Shown here: positions 16,880-25,234 of the stretch, in pieces
Layout of the letters: every line of letters begins with the position of its first letter
How positions within the stretch are numbered: position 1 is the first letter of the stretch
Origin: Neobacillus sp. FSL H8-0543
Lineage (GTDB): Bacteria; Bacillota; Bacilli; Bacillales; Cytobacillaceae
Assembly (NCBI RefSeq): GCF_038592905.1
Contig: NZ_CP151943.1
Coordinates: 3,546,501 to 3,610,500 of the forward strand
Direction of reading: 5' to 3'
DNA: 64,000 bases
Program-made: the position numbers and the translations under genes
The notes under the pieces: generated by a model
The model's input: only the letters and a program-made list of their open reading frames with translations
Databases searched by the model: none
Told to the model about the DNA's origin: nothing

Positions 16880-17480
16880 ATTCAAATGGTTAAGTGTGGA
16901 AGCAAAAATAGTTGAACATCATAACGAGATAGTGACTTACGGTGTAAATGACATGGTGCTGGATACATGGGGAAAAGTTGAAAAATGGATTAGCCATCGT
17001 CCGGTCATATCTTATGGACCAAGCGGCATTGGATTTGTGAATTTTGGAACAGTAAAAGATTTCTTGGCACAGGATATTATTACATATGGATTAGGAGCGA
17101 GAGGGTTTAACCAATATGACGGGGCAGTAGAAAATATTAAATTTAAATCCATCACAACCTATGGGGATGGTTCCATTGGAATACAAGTCAGTAAGCCCAT
17201 TGGAAATATGATTATTGAAGAAAGTGTCGCAACCTATGGCTCTGTTGGCAATTCCCTAGTTAAAGGCGTAATCATGAAACTTGCGGCAAATGCCGTAAGT
17301 ATTAAATCAGGGGGAAAAATTGAAAGTTTGACCGTTAATGGAGACATTATTACACACGGTGATGGTGTTACAAGTTACGCATTGGAAGGCGGAGAAGTGA
17401 AGGAACTTAACATTGGGGGTAAAATCATTGCTAATGGTAAAAATGCGAAAAAATTATTAAAGGACGAAGAACTTGATTAA
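16818..17480 (+). CDS. Beta-solenoid repeat protein of unknown function, probably 5'-truncated
   Basis: A 220-codon frame made of about six rungs of roughly 24 residues, each marked by a V/I-T-Y-G core (IVTYG, VISYG, IITYG, ITTYG, VATYG, IITHG), followed by alternating hydrophobic residues. This suggests a right-handed beta-solenoid. The annotated TTG lies inside the Cys-rich remnant and has no ribosome site, so the original N-terminus has probably been lost in the rearrangement that joined the sat fragment here. No signal peptide or anchor is visible. I do not know the family's function. Confidence 0.5.
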   Translation: MIVDQTVTEDQIVIVDQNVIKFKWLSVEAKIVEHHNEIVTYGVNDMVLDTWGKVEKWISHRPVISYGPSGIGFVNFGTVKDFLAQDIITYGLGARGFNQYDGAVENIKFKSITTYGDGSIGIQVSKPIGNMIIEESVATYGSVGNSLVKGVIMKLAANAVSIKSGGKIESLTVNGDIITHGDGVTSYALEGGEVKELNIGGKIIANGKNAKKLLKDEELD

Positions 17481-17661
17481 AGTCAATTATTAATTTCCAA
17501 ATCATATAGTAAATCATACAAAATTGGTCAACTTAAAAAGTAACAAAACTGTCCATTCTAAGCCGTCTTACAAATAATCTAAAATTATATTATAACAACT
17601 ATTTTCCATGTATACCGTCAAAAAAAGGACAGCTGGTATCGTCAACTCTTGGACAAATTAG

Positions 17662-17964
17662 TTTGGTAGTAACACAATTATTATAAACGTAAAAACAAAG
17701 TTAACGACTGAACTAGCCGAAGTACGAGTTGATGATAAAGTATATAAAGTTGATATAACACCTTTAGAAATCAAACCTGAAAACTTATTTGAAGATATAG
17801 GATTTGGCAGTGTTTGCGAATAGGAAGTAAATGGTAAGCAACTTATTGCCAGTGTTACTGGACAAATATCTCCTGCAAGTTTTGTTGGTAGTATTGTTAT
17901 TACCTATGAATATCATGACAAAATGTTACAAGTAAAATCGATTGATTTTCAGCCCTATAAATAA
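17662..17964 (+). pseudogene. Interrupted ORF, unknown (possible secreted protein relic)
   Basis: A continuous 100-codon frame broken only by TAG at 17821. It reads NVKTKLTTELAEVRVDDKVY before and IASVTGQISPASFVGSIVIT after the stop, both protein-like. No start codon or ribosome site is left. The product is not recognised. A structured repeat (C1) begins three bases after the stop. Confidence 0.5.
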
Positions 17965-17966
17965 AG

Positions 17967-18066
17967 TTTGTGAAGAATTGTACTTAAAGTAATGGGGGCA
18001 ATAGTTAATGATTGGGATGGCTGCGGTGATCCCTTTTTTCTTATTGCATTAACTGGCAGTTTAGTG
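17967..18066 (+). repeat. Family-C structured repeat, copy 1
   Basis: Consensus: TTGTGAAGAATTGTACTTAAA, then AACTAA-loop-TTAGTT-like arm, a central variable hairpin followed by a T run, then a second AACTAAC..GCAGTTTAGTT arm. Written here in pieces: centre GGGATGGC-TGCG-GTGATCCC plus TTTTTT. See the finding on this family. Confidence 0.8.
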
Positions 18067-18149
18067 GAAGAAACAAAATACTTATTAAGCAACGAATTTT
18101 TCCCCAGGCTAAAAAAACCTTGTACCATCCTTTTTGCCCAAGCAGTTAA

Positions 18150-18287
18150 ATGTCTCCTATTGTTATAGCGGTTAATCTTAAAAATGAAATAGCACAGGGA
18201 TTATACAAAGAATGTGGATTTGTTGATGATGGTGTTCGAAGAATGGGAAAAAAAGGTGAGCTTATTATAATGAGTTACCATTTCTAA
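18150..18287 (+). pseudogene. C-terminal fragment of a GNAT acetyltransferase
   Basis: 45 codons ending NEIAQGLYKECGFVDDGVRR and GELIIMSYHF match the last part of GNAT N-acetyltransferases (Asn-x-A..LY...GF motif, then beta 6-7). The acetyl-CoA-binding RxxGxG/A loop is missing, so it is a remnant. Confidence 0.75.
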
Positions 18288-18328
18288 ACAACAGGCTAGG
18301 TTAGAATAAATAACTGGAAAGAAGTAAG

Positions 18329-18434
18329 ATTGTGAAATCTTGTACTTAAACTATCGGGGGTGCAATAGTTAAAGAATTGGAGCTGTCATTTTGGCAGTTT
18401 TTTTCTTGTTCCACAACGTCGCAGTTTAGTTTAA
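18329..18434 (+). repeat. Family-C structured repeat, copy 2
   Basis: ATTGTGAAATCTTGTACTTAA at the left, centre AGCTGTC-ATTT-TGGCAGT followed by a T run, right arm ending CGCAGTTTAGTTTAA. Confidence 0.85.
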
Positions 18435-18551
18435 GGCTGTTTTCGTAAACTTTGTTGCTGCTTTAGTGAGTAAGAATTTATGTTATACTATATAAATTAA
18501 TCAATATGTTCTGAATTAATAAATAACTTAACGAAGAGGGATGAAGATACT

Positions 18552-18824
18552 TTGAAGGGAAAATATGGACTGTTATCCTTTATTTTAGCCATAGCAGGAA
18601 TTTTGCTATTTTGCTTGGGTTCTCAAGGAAATAATGGAGTTTTCAACTCTTATTTCTTCACAGGGCTTGCTTCTTGGATAACAAGTTTTGTGTTAGGCGT
18701 TAAAGGAGTCAAATTAAAAGAAAGTGGCTCTTTAAAAATTGTTGGAATGGGAATGATTTCGCTTATTGTTATAGGCTATGGATTGTTAATAGTTATGATT
18801 GGAATTCGTGGGTTCGGAGCATAA
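18552..18824 (+). CDS. Small membrane protein, unknown
   Basis: A 90-residue hydrophobic protein with three predicted transmembrane helices (about residues 4-22, 32-50, 62-84) and a basic turn VKGVKLKE between the second and third. The start is TTG, preceded by GAGGGATGAAG. No family recognised. It lies between two copies of the family-C repeat. Promoter-like TATACTATAT lies near 18484. Confidence 0.55.
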   Translation: MKGKYGLLSFILAIAGILLFCLGSQGNNGVFNSYFFTGLASWITSFVLGVKGVKLKESGSLKIVGMGMISLIVIGYGLLIVMIGIRGFGA

Positions 18825-18849
18825 AATGCATTCTTGTACAGAGATCAGT

Positions 18850-18908
18850 CTTGAAGGGTGATGTAATGGCAGCCTTTTCTTATTGAACTAAAGGGCAGTT
18901 TAGTTGTA
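18850..18908 (+). repeat. Family-C structured repeat, copy 3 (partial)
   Basis: The right two thirds only: GCAGCC-TTTTCTTATTG, then AACTAAAGGGCAGTTTAGTT. Confidence 0.6.
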
Positions 18909-19098
18909 GAGCGAAAAATACCATGATGCTAGGTACTCTACTCTATTCAAAAAGGGATTAATAATGGATGAAAGCTCAAGGTGTTTTAAGAATATCGATG
19001 GATTATATTAAATTTGTCGTTGCAATGGAAAATAACTGTATAATATATTAGTGAATAATTTAGTTCCTTTTTTAGGTCCTAACGAAAGGAGATCAACA

Positions 19099-22000
19099 TT
19101 GAGCGATATAAACAATACTAAGGATATTTTAGAGCGAGTATCTGATGCGTTTTATTCGTTAAATAATGAATTAAAATTTGAATATATAAATAATATTACA
19201 GAAAAACTTTTACAAATTAAATTTGAAAATGCGATTGGACAATATATTTATGATGTATTACCACACAGTGACTTGCATAAATTTGTAACACGATATAAAA
19301 AGTCATTGTCGGAACAAGTACCTCTAGAATTTGAAGAGTATTTTAACAATAAATGGTATGAAATAAGGGCATTTCCTTCTGAGGAAGGCTTGTCTGTATT
19401 TTTTAGAGATATTACAGAACAAAAGAAAGAGTTTCAAAAAATTAATTTTCTAGCTAATTACGATGTTATAACAAAAATACCGAACCGTTTTTACTTTAAT
19501 AAATACTTAAAACGCAAGTTACAATCCCAATCTATTGCTGGTTTATTTGCCGTTTTATTTATAGACATTAATAATTTTAAAATTGTTAATGATATATATG
19601 GTCATGAAGTAGGTGATCAGTTATTAAATCAAATTTCAAGACAACTAAAGAAAAAAATAGATCAATTTGGTTTCATAGCTCGATACTCTGGAGATGAGTT
19701 TCTTGTAACGCTGGAAAAACTTGATGAAAATGAAATTTCACCTTTGATTGAACGAATAATCGAATCATTTTCAAGTCCATTTTGTATAAATGGGTATGAC
19801 ATAAAAATTTCAATCTGTGTTGGGGTTAGTCAGTTTCCTAAGGATGGACAAAGTGAAGGATTTTTAATAAGACATGCAGAAAATGCAATGTATCAGGCAA
19901 AAAAAGAGGGTAGAAATAAATATAAGTTCTACGCCTTTGATGAGAATGAAGGAAGACTAGACGCTTTAAAAATAGAGGTGGAGCTCCATAAGGCGATAAA
20001 AAATAATCAGTTATTACTTCATTATCAGCCTAAAATCGATTTAAATACGGGGAAAATTGTGGGTGTTGAAGCATTAATTCGTTGGGACCACCCAGTATGG
20101 GGAATGGTATCACCAGGAACATTTATACCCATTGCTGAAGAGACAGGATTAATTTTACCTATTGGTGAATGGGCTTTGAATGCTGCTTGTAAACAAACTA
20201 AAACTTGGCAACAACAAGGTTTTTCAACAGTTGTTTCCGTCAATTTATCAGCTATTCAATTCAATCAAACTAATATAATTGATATTATTGAATCCATTCT
20301 TCAAAAAACAGGATTAGAGCCACACTTTTTAGAAATTGAGATTACTGAAACTATGACAGTCGATATTGACCGTACAATTTTTATGTTACAACAGCTTAAA
20401 AAGATTGGTGTCCGTGTAAGTATTGATGATTTTGGTACAGGTTTCAGTTCATTAAGCTATTTGAAAAACTTTCCTGTTGATACCCTAAAGATCGACCAGT
20501 GTTTTGTTAAAGAACTTCGAAACAACCCGAATGATGAAACCATGGTTAAAACCATTATTTCAATGGCTCATAATCTAAATTTGAATGTAGTGGCAGAAGG
20601 AATTGAAACAAAGGAGCAACTTGTTTTTCTACAACAGCATATATGTGATGATGGTCAAGGATATTTCTTAAGTAAGCCATTAACACCTTATCAATTAGAA
20701 GAAAAACGGTTTGAAATTGAAAAAATAGTTGAAAAACACGGAATTCCAAAGGATCTAAACCATCAAATGTTGATGGATGAATTATTGAAATCTGCCCAAA
20801 GAGAGTTACAAGATACGATTCGTTTGCATCAAGGGATGATATTTAAGTATAAAAAAATTAAAAATCGATTTATTCATACACAGTGTGATGGGGAATTATT
20901 ATACCGTTTTGGAATACTTTCTTCTCAAGTGATAGGAAAAGAGTTAGAAGATTTTCTACCTTATCAAAATGCAATTGATAAAACTGCCTACTATAGGAGG
21001 GCATGGGAAGGAGAAGAATATGTTACTTATGAGGACGAGCTAAATGGAATTAATTATCTTGCAACTTTACGTCCTATTAAAAAGGCGGGAGTAGTAGTCC
21101 AGGTGATTGGTTCATGTATTGATATAACAAAACGAAAAAAAGCGGAGAGAGCTTTACAAGAAAGCGAAGCTAAATATCGCCTGATTGCTGAAAACATGAT
21201 GGACATAGTAATGTTATTGGACATGAATGGAATGATTTTGTGTGCATCACCTTCACTTGGAAAAGTAATGGGTAATCCATTAAAATTATATGTAGGTAAA
21301 AGTTCGTTTGATTTAATACATCCTGACGACAAACAAAGCGTGATGATGGGATTTGAACATGTACTAAATACTATGACTCCATTAAGGATGGAAGCTCGTT
21401 TATTGAACATTAATGGGAAATCGGTATTATTTGAAGGACTAGGTACCCCAGTCCTTGGAGAAAATGGCGATCCAGAACATTTTATATTAGTGGGGAGAGA
21501 CATTACAGAAAAAAGGGAAATGGAAGAACAGCTCTCAAAATCAGAGAAATTATCAGTTGTGGGTCAACTTGCTGCAGGTGTTGCACATGAAATTAGAAAC
21601 CCTATAACTTCAATAAAGGGATTCATTCAACTTTTAGAAGAAGGAATCATGAAGAAAGAATTTTTCAAAGTAATTTCCAAAGAATTTAAACAAGTTGAGG
21701 AAATTCTTGAAGAATTTATTAATCTTGCCAAACCAAAAGAAATTCAATTAAAAAAGGTTAATATTAAAACTATAATTAAAGAAGTTGAGACATTATTAAA
21801 ACCAGAAGCAAATTTGAAAAACGTAGAAATTTTCCAAGAGTATAAACAAAATCTTCCTCAGATTATGTGTGATACAAACCAAATAAAACAAGTTTTCATT
21901 AATATAATTAAAAATAGCATTGAAGCAATTCCTAAAAATGGGTTTGTAGAACTCCAAGGCAGTATAGAAGGAAAAAATGTCCTAATAAAAATAATCGATA

Positions 22001-22197
22001 ATGGAATTGGGGTAAGTGAGGAGCGAGTTCAGAAATTAGGTGAGCCGTTCTATAGTAATAAAGAAAAAGGTACTGGTTTAGGTTTAATGATATGTTTTAG
22101 AATTGTTCGGGAACATAATGGGTCAATAAAAGTAAAAAGTAAAGAAAATGAAGGTACTACGGTTGAAGTTAGGTTACCAATAAAAACTTGTCAATAG
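19099..22197 (+). CDS. PAS-GGDEF-EAL-PAS-PAS-histidine kinase fusion
   Basis: A 1032-residue soluble protein in this domain order: PAS (about 1-108), GGDEF (115-270), EAL (290-535), PAS (590-680), PAS (685-805), HisKA (His830 in HEIRNP) and HATPase (NIIKNSIEAI, IDNGIGV, GTGLGL). The GGDEF signature is SGDEF (from 197), and there is no RxxD inhibitory site at the usual place. EAL residues look complete: EALIRW at 324, EITET, DDFGTGFSSLSYL, KID and VVAEGIE. It should therefore hydrolyse cyclic-di-GMP; synthesis is uncertain. The C-terminus resembles KinA-type sporulation kinases. The TTG at 19099 has AAAGGAG 7 bases upstream; a GTG at 19051 in frame has none. No response regulator adjoins. Confidence 0.9.
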   Translation: MSDINNTKDILERVSDAFYSLNNELKFEYINNITEKLLQIKFENAIGQYIYDVLPHSDLHKFVTRYKKSLSEQVPLEFEEYFNNKWYEIRAFPSEEGLSVFFRDITEQKKEFQKINFLANYDVITKIPNRFYFNKYLKRKLQSQSIAGLFAVLFIDINNFKIVNDIYGHEVGDQLLNQISRQLKKKIDQFGFIARYSGDEFLVTLEKLDENEISPLIERIIESFSSPFCINGYDIKISICVGVSQFPKDGQSEGFLIRHAENAMYQAKKEGRNKYKFYAFDENEGRLDALKIEVELHKAIKNNQLLLHYQPKIDLNTGKIVGVEALIRWDHPVWGMVSPGTFIPIAEETGLILPIGEWALNAACKQTKTWQQQGFSTVVSVNLSAIQFNQTNIIDIIESILQKTGLEPHFLEIEITETMTVDIDRTIFMLQQLKKIGVRVSIDDFGTGFSSLSYLKNFPVDTLKIDQCFVKELRNNPNDETMVKTIISMAHNLNLNVVAEGIETKEQLVFLQQHICDDGQGYFLSKPLTPYQLEEKRFEIEKIVEKHGIPKDLNHQMLMDELLKSAQRELQDTIRLHQGMIFKYKKIKNRFIHTQCDGELLYRFGILSSQVIGKELEDFLPYQNAIDKTAYYRRAWEGEEYVTYEDELNGINYLATLRPIKKAGVVVQVIGSCIDITKRKKAERALQESEAKYRLIAENMMDIVMLLDMNGMILCASPSLGKVMGNPLKLYVGKSSFDLIHPDDKQSVMMGFEHVLNTMTPLRMEARLLNINGKSVLFEGLGTPVLGENGDPEHFILVGRDITEKREMEEQLSKSEKLSVVGQLAAGVAHEIRNPITSIKGFIQLLEEGIMKKEFFKVISKEFKQVEEILEEFINLAKPKEIQLKKVNIKTIIKEVETLLKPEANLKNVEIFQEYKQNLPQIMCDTNQIKQVFINIIKNSIEAIPKNGFVELQGSIEGKNVLIKIIDNGIGVSEERVQKLGEPFYSNKEKGTGLGLMICFRIVREHNGSIKVKSKENEGTTVEVRLPIKTCQ

Positions 22198-22330
22198 GAA
22201 GAAACCTAATGAATTAAACCATATATAGCTAGTTAGGGAAAGAATATGCAGGAAGGTAATACAACGGCATTAAAAGCAAAGGGAAAAACCCCCAATGGCT
22301 TATTCATTTGTTATGAAATTAATAAATTAG

Positions 22331-22424
22331 ATTGTGAAAAAATGTACTTAAAGTAACGGGTGCAAGAGTTGAAGAACCAGCTGACGAACTGAGCGGCTTT
22401 TTTCTTGTTGAACTAACGTGGCAG
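22331..22424 (+). repeat. Family-C structured repeat, copy 4
   Basis: ATTGTGAAAAAATGTACTTAA left end, central CCAGCTG...GCGGC plus T run, right arm AACTAACGTGGCAG. The stretch 22198-22550 holds nothing else; an apparent 63-codon frame at 22444 is rejected. Confidence 0.85.
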
Positions 22425-22550
22425 GAATGCGGAATAAGCAATAGTGAAACGATTGTATAAAAATAGAGGAAAAATGACGGATATCATCTTTGCTCTATTT
22501 TACCTTGTTATTGGAAGACTCTGTAGTCTGCCTATTTTAAAAATTTTACT

Positions 22551-23057
22551 TCATACCTCTTTGACTTTTTTACTTTTTAATGAGTCCATAATAAATCTAA
22601 AAAAAAGTATGTATATGGAAGTAGCAAGAAGGTAAAAAGCAAATGAATTAAGAAAAGTCCATCCACTAAACTTAAAAACATTAAAAAACACAGCTAACCA
22701 TTCAAAGCCTAGAGCAAAAAGAGACCAAAGGATCACATATGCAGTAATATAAATACCCTTTGGATCAAACTTGTCAAATAAGTACACACATAGTAATGCA
22801 TAAGGGGAATACATCAAATACGTTATTATGTCTGTTACCTCGTATTTTTCAAGGTCATTAAGGTCATATAAATCCAAGGGTGGCGTTGCAATCAGGTGAT
22901 CCATAATAATAGCAATAGTTACAGTGAACAAAATCAATAAGATAGAAATTACAAGAGGGTATCTTTTTGGGAGGAACAAAATCAATATAAAACCACAAAC
23001 AATGGTAAGAATTATAAACCATTCATTTTCGTTAAACTGTTCTGGCAATGGTAACAA
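22551..23057 (-). CDS. Multi-pass membrane protein, unknown
   Basis: A 168-residue protein with five hydrophobic segments and Tyr/Phe-rich loops. TTG start, with AAGGG about 9 bases upstream inside the end of the preceding gene. It directly abuts the 154-residue membrane protein (stop TAA at 23058-23060), so the two are one operon. The general pattern resembles small spore-former membrane families such as CBO0543, but I cannot confirm this by eye. Confidence 0.65.
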   Translation of the reverse strand: MLPLPEQFNENEWFIILTIVCGFILILFLPKRYPLVISILLILFTVTIAIIMDHLIATPPLDLYDLNDLEKYEVTDIITYLMYSPYALLCVYLFDKFDPKGIYITAYVILWSLFALGFEWLAVFFNVFKFSGWTFLNSFAFYLLATSIYILFFRFIMDSLKSKKVKEV

Positions 23058-23522
23058 TTAGCTCATCCCTTTTCTAAGAATTTTTCTAAAGCTAGTAGAG
23101 AGGTAGCTTATAGGAAGTAAAATGACAACCCACTCTATTATGGAATAAAAAAGATTCCATTTTACAAAATCATATACATTAAGAAGATTGGCTAGATATT
23201 CAATCCCTATCAAAAGGGGTATTAAAATAAATAGCATAATCCAATTTTTCCTGTTTTTTGCCCCTTGGGTTTTATCTATATACCAAATAATAAGTACAGG
23301 AATAAGGAAGACCCTGATAAGTGCCATTGTCCAATAACTAGTTGAATGGCTATTAAAATTGATCATCTCCATATTCAATGCGAAGATGGTCATAAAGTTA
23401 TGGTGAATAATGTTAGTTACCATCCAAATGAAGAATATTTCAAATAGATGAAGATTCTTTTTGGATACGGCATATGTAAGATTTATTATCAGTGTTAATG
23501 CAAAAAAAATTGAAAATGCCAT
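23058..23522 (-). CDS. Multi-pass membrane protein, unknown (CBO0543-like pattern)
   Basis: A 154-residue protein with about five transmembrane segments. ATG with GGAGGAG directly upstream. It shares an organisation of helices with the protein encoded just after it, so the two may be distant paralogues acting together. The resemblance to CBO0543-type membrane proteins is a weak recollection, not a motif match. Confidence 0.65.
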   Translation of the reverse strand: MAFSIFFALTLIINLTYAVSKKNLHLFEIFFIWMVTNIIHHNFMTIFALNMEMINFNSHSTSYWTMALIRVFLIPVLIIWYIDKTQGAKNRKNWIMLFILIPLLIGIEYLANLLNVYDFVKWNLFYSIIEWVVILLPISYLSTSFRKILRKGMS

Positions 23523-23584
23523 AGCTCCTCCACTAAATTGCTTTTTTTAATAGTTTTATCTCTCTATGTTTAAAATATTCCTTC

Positions 23585-23633
23585 TTCAACTAAAGGGTGC
23601 GTTGGTCCAGGAGGATTAACGTCCTTTTTTTAA
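23585..23633 (+). repeat. Family-C structured repeat, copy 5 (divergent, partial)
   Basis: CAACTAAAGGGTGCGTTGGTC, then AGGAGGATTAACGTCCTTTTTTT: the left arm and a different central hairpin (AGGA-GGATTAACG-TCCT). Confidence 0.5.
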
Positions 23634-23665
23634 TGTTGCAATAAATCAGGAGCTTATCCGTATGT

Positions 23666-23842
23666 ATGGTGGCGATAGAATGTTTCAATGTGGGTCCAGG
23701 AGAACACAGACTGTTAAATTTAAGGGATATGGAGCCCTTTTTAAATACAGTTTTGAAATACTCTCCTGTCGATGCTTGTTTTTGTGTTAGCTGTGGTAAT
23801 GTATTATTACTAAAAGTAAGAAACCCAGAAAAGTTCATTTGA
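23666..23842 (+). CDS. Possible small Cys-rich protein or 3' remnant
   Basis: A 58-codon frame that includes CFCVSCGNVLLL, a zinc-knuckle-like Cys arrangement, and an acidic/hydrophobic middle. There is no good ribosome site at the ATG. A frame of 87 codons on the other strand covers the same bases and looks less protein-like. Uncertain. Confidence 0.25.
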   Translation: MVAIECFNVGPGEHRLLNLRDMEPFLNTVLKYSPVDACFCVSCGNVLLLKVRNPEKFI

Positions 23843-23922
23843 ATTTTATACAATGATTACGGTAATGAAAGGGTAACAGTGACGGGCAGGTTGAAGATCT
23901 ACCTGTGTAATATATTGAAGGA

Positions 23923-23955
23923 AAAAATCAGCTGTTTAATAGCAGCTGATTTTTT
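23923..23955. terminator. Bidirectional terminator after the CotF-type genes
   Basis: AAAAAATCAGCTG and CAGCTGATTTTTT are perfect arms around an 8-base loop, 27 bases beyond the stop of the minus-strand coat gene. Confidence 0.85.
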
Positions 23956-23981
23956 ATTGCATAAAAAATACGATACTGCCC

Positions 23982-24281
23982 CTATTGATCTTTAAGGTTT
24001 AAAGCTGTATGTGCATCCTGCAGTCTCACATTTAATTGGTCACCTAAATTATTAGGGTGATAATATCCATTGGCAGTCATAAAATCCGTTATCTTTGCAT
24101 GTGTATCCACTGCATTTCTTAATTGCTCGCGAAGAGCTGATTTTAATTCAGGTGTAGCTGTTTCAGTAATAGCAAATGCGAGATTTCTGACGGCAGATTT
24201 AGATGAAATCAGAAAATCCGAGGCGATTGCCCGTTCTGTTAAGCCTCCCATTCCAGCCATATTTTGCAGTAGATTAGTCAT
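23982..24281 (-). CDS. CotF-family spore coat protein
   Basis: A 99-residue CotF-domain protein. It has the helical pattern SDFLISSKSAVRNLAFAITE, then TATPELKSALREQL and a C-terminal GYYHPNNLGDQLNV, which is diagnostic of the coat protein F family (B. subtilis CotF, YraF, YraD). GGAGGAG precedes the ATG. It overlaps the upstream 70-residue gene by 8 bases, a small-partner/CotF pair also found in the divergent operon at 24631. Expected to be made in the mother cell and placed in the coat. Confidence 0.88.
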   Translation of the reverse strand: MTNLLQNMAGMGGLTERAIASDFLISSKSAVRNLAFAITETATPELKSALREQLRNAVDTHAKITDFMTANGYYHPNNLGDQLNVRLQDAHTALNLKDQ

Positions 24282-24486
24282 TGTGAGTCTCCTCCCGGTT
24301 TGTAATAAAGGTCTGAAGTTGCTTCAGACCTTGACTTCCTGATTCTAAATCACCAGAAAGAATTGTTTTAAGATCTCCATCAGGAAGCAATTTGCTCATA
24401 GTTACAGCTTTTGTTAAACATACTGTTTTAAATGCAATTAACTCGAGTGTCTCCAGTGTTTCATGAAGACCTAAATATTTTGTCAA
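24274..24486 (-). CDS. Small spore-coat-associated protein (YraE/YraG-like)
   Basis: A 70-residue helical protein starting at TTG with GGAGAGA 6 bases upstream. It aligns by eye with the 71-residue product at 24631 (HETLETLELIAFKTVCLTKA against HETMETHEILNLKTVCLLKS), so both belong to the same YraE/YraG-type family. It is translationally overlapped with the CotF-domain gene after it. Confidence 0.8.
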   Translation of the reverse strand: MTKYLGLHETLETLELIAFKTVCLTKAVTMSKLLPDGDLKTILSGDLESGSQGLKQLQTFITNREETHND

Positions 24487-24594
24487 GAGTATCTCTCCAA
24501 TCTTTAAAAACTTCTCTTATCTTACTTCAGACAGGAGATTCATATTCCACCAAAAATATTCCATAACCAGTAATATTTCATTGAATAATATTAA

Positions 24595-24603
24595 CATATT
24601 ATA
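24595..24603 (+). promoter_or_regulatory. Possible sporulation -10 element
   Basis: CATATTATA fits the CATA-N3-TA form of sigma-K -10 boxes, 28 bases before the start codon at 24631. No convincing -35 was found, so this is a weak call. Confidence 0.2.
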
Positions 24604-24630
24604 GGGATTTTAATTTCAGGAGGTGAAGTC

Positions 24631-24846
24631 ATGGAGAAGGAAATCTTGGCTTATCATGAAACAATGGAAACACATGAGATATTAAACCTGAAAACAGTAT
24701 GCTTATTGAAATCAAAGCTTATGCAGGGGCTTTGCTTCGATAATGATTTAAAAGCACTGATGGAAAAAGATGTTCAACAGTCAATCGCAGCGATAAATGA
24801 ACTTAAAGAATTTTATAAAGGTGCAAGAACCAATTATATAGGGTGA
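24631..24846 (+). CDS. Small spore-coat-associated protein (YraG-like)
   Basis: A 71-residue helical protein with a strong AGGAGGTGA site. It is first in a three-gene operon with a CotF-domain protein and a zinc alcohol dehydrogenase, the same gene content as yraG-yraF-adhB of B. subtilis. It is paralogous to the divergent gene at 24274-24486. Likely a coat component; its exact role is unknown. Confidence 0.82.
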   Translation: MEKEILAYHETMETHEILNLKTVCLLKSKLMQGLCFDNDLKALMEKDVQQSIAAINELKEFYKGARTNYIG

Positions 24847-24856
24847 GGTGAAAAAA

Positions 24857-25219
24857 ATGGAAATGGATTATTTGGATCCCCAAGGGGCTGAACATATGCC
24901 AGAAATGGCAGATTCAGGCATTGCATTGGAATTTCTTCTTTCAGTTAAAACGGGCATTCATACATATGCCATTGCGTTAACTGAAACAGCGAGCCTGGAG
25001 TTAAGGGAAGCATTATACAGGCAAATGGAACAATCCATTGATTTACACACAGAGATATCTGAATTGATGATAAGCAAGGGCTGGTTATATCCGAACGATG
25101 TTGGCAAGCAAGTTGAGTTGGATCTTAAATCTGCCGACAATGCTTTAATGATTGCCGGGATGAACTTATTCCCGAATGATACGGATAGACTTGGAATGTT
25201 CGCAACGCCTAATAAATAA
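24857..25219 (+). CDS. CotF-family spore coat protein (YraF-like)
   Basis: A 120-residue CotF-domain protein (SGIALEFLLSVKTGIHTYAI, then SKGWLYPNDVGKQVELD). The ATG at 24857 is preferred to the upstream GTG at 24848 because GAGGTG lies 6 bases before it. It is 10 bases after the YraG-like gene and 15 bases before the dehydrogenase. The C-terminal 20 residues (LFPNDTDRLGMFATPNK) extend beyond the shorter paralogue at 23982. Confidence 0.87.
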   Translation: MEMDYLDPQGAEHMPEMADSGIALEFLLSVKTGIHTYAIALTETASLELREALYRQMEQSIDLHTEISELMISKGWLYPNDVGKQVELDLKSADNALMIAGMNLFPNDTDRLGMFATPNK

Positions 25220-25234
25220 GGGGGGTAAGAAAAA

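Noticed and set aside
22444..22635. 63-codon plus-strand frame
   Set aside because: GTG start without ribosome site, overlaps the end of a minus-strand membrane gene and includes family-C repeat sequence upstream.
23590..23853. 87-codon minus-strand frame
   Set aside because: No ribosome site, overlaps a repeat, and the opposite strand has a more protein-like (though also doubtful) frame.
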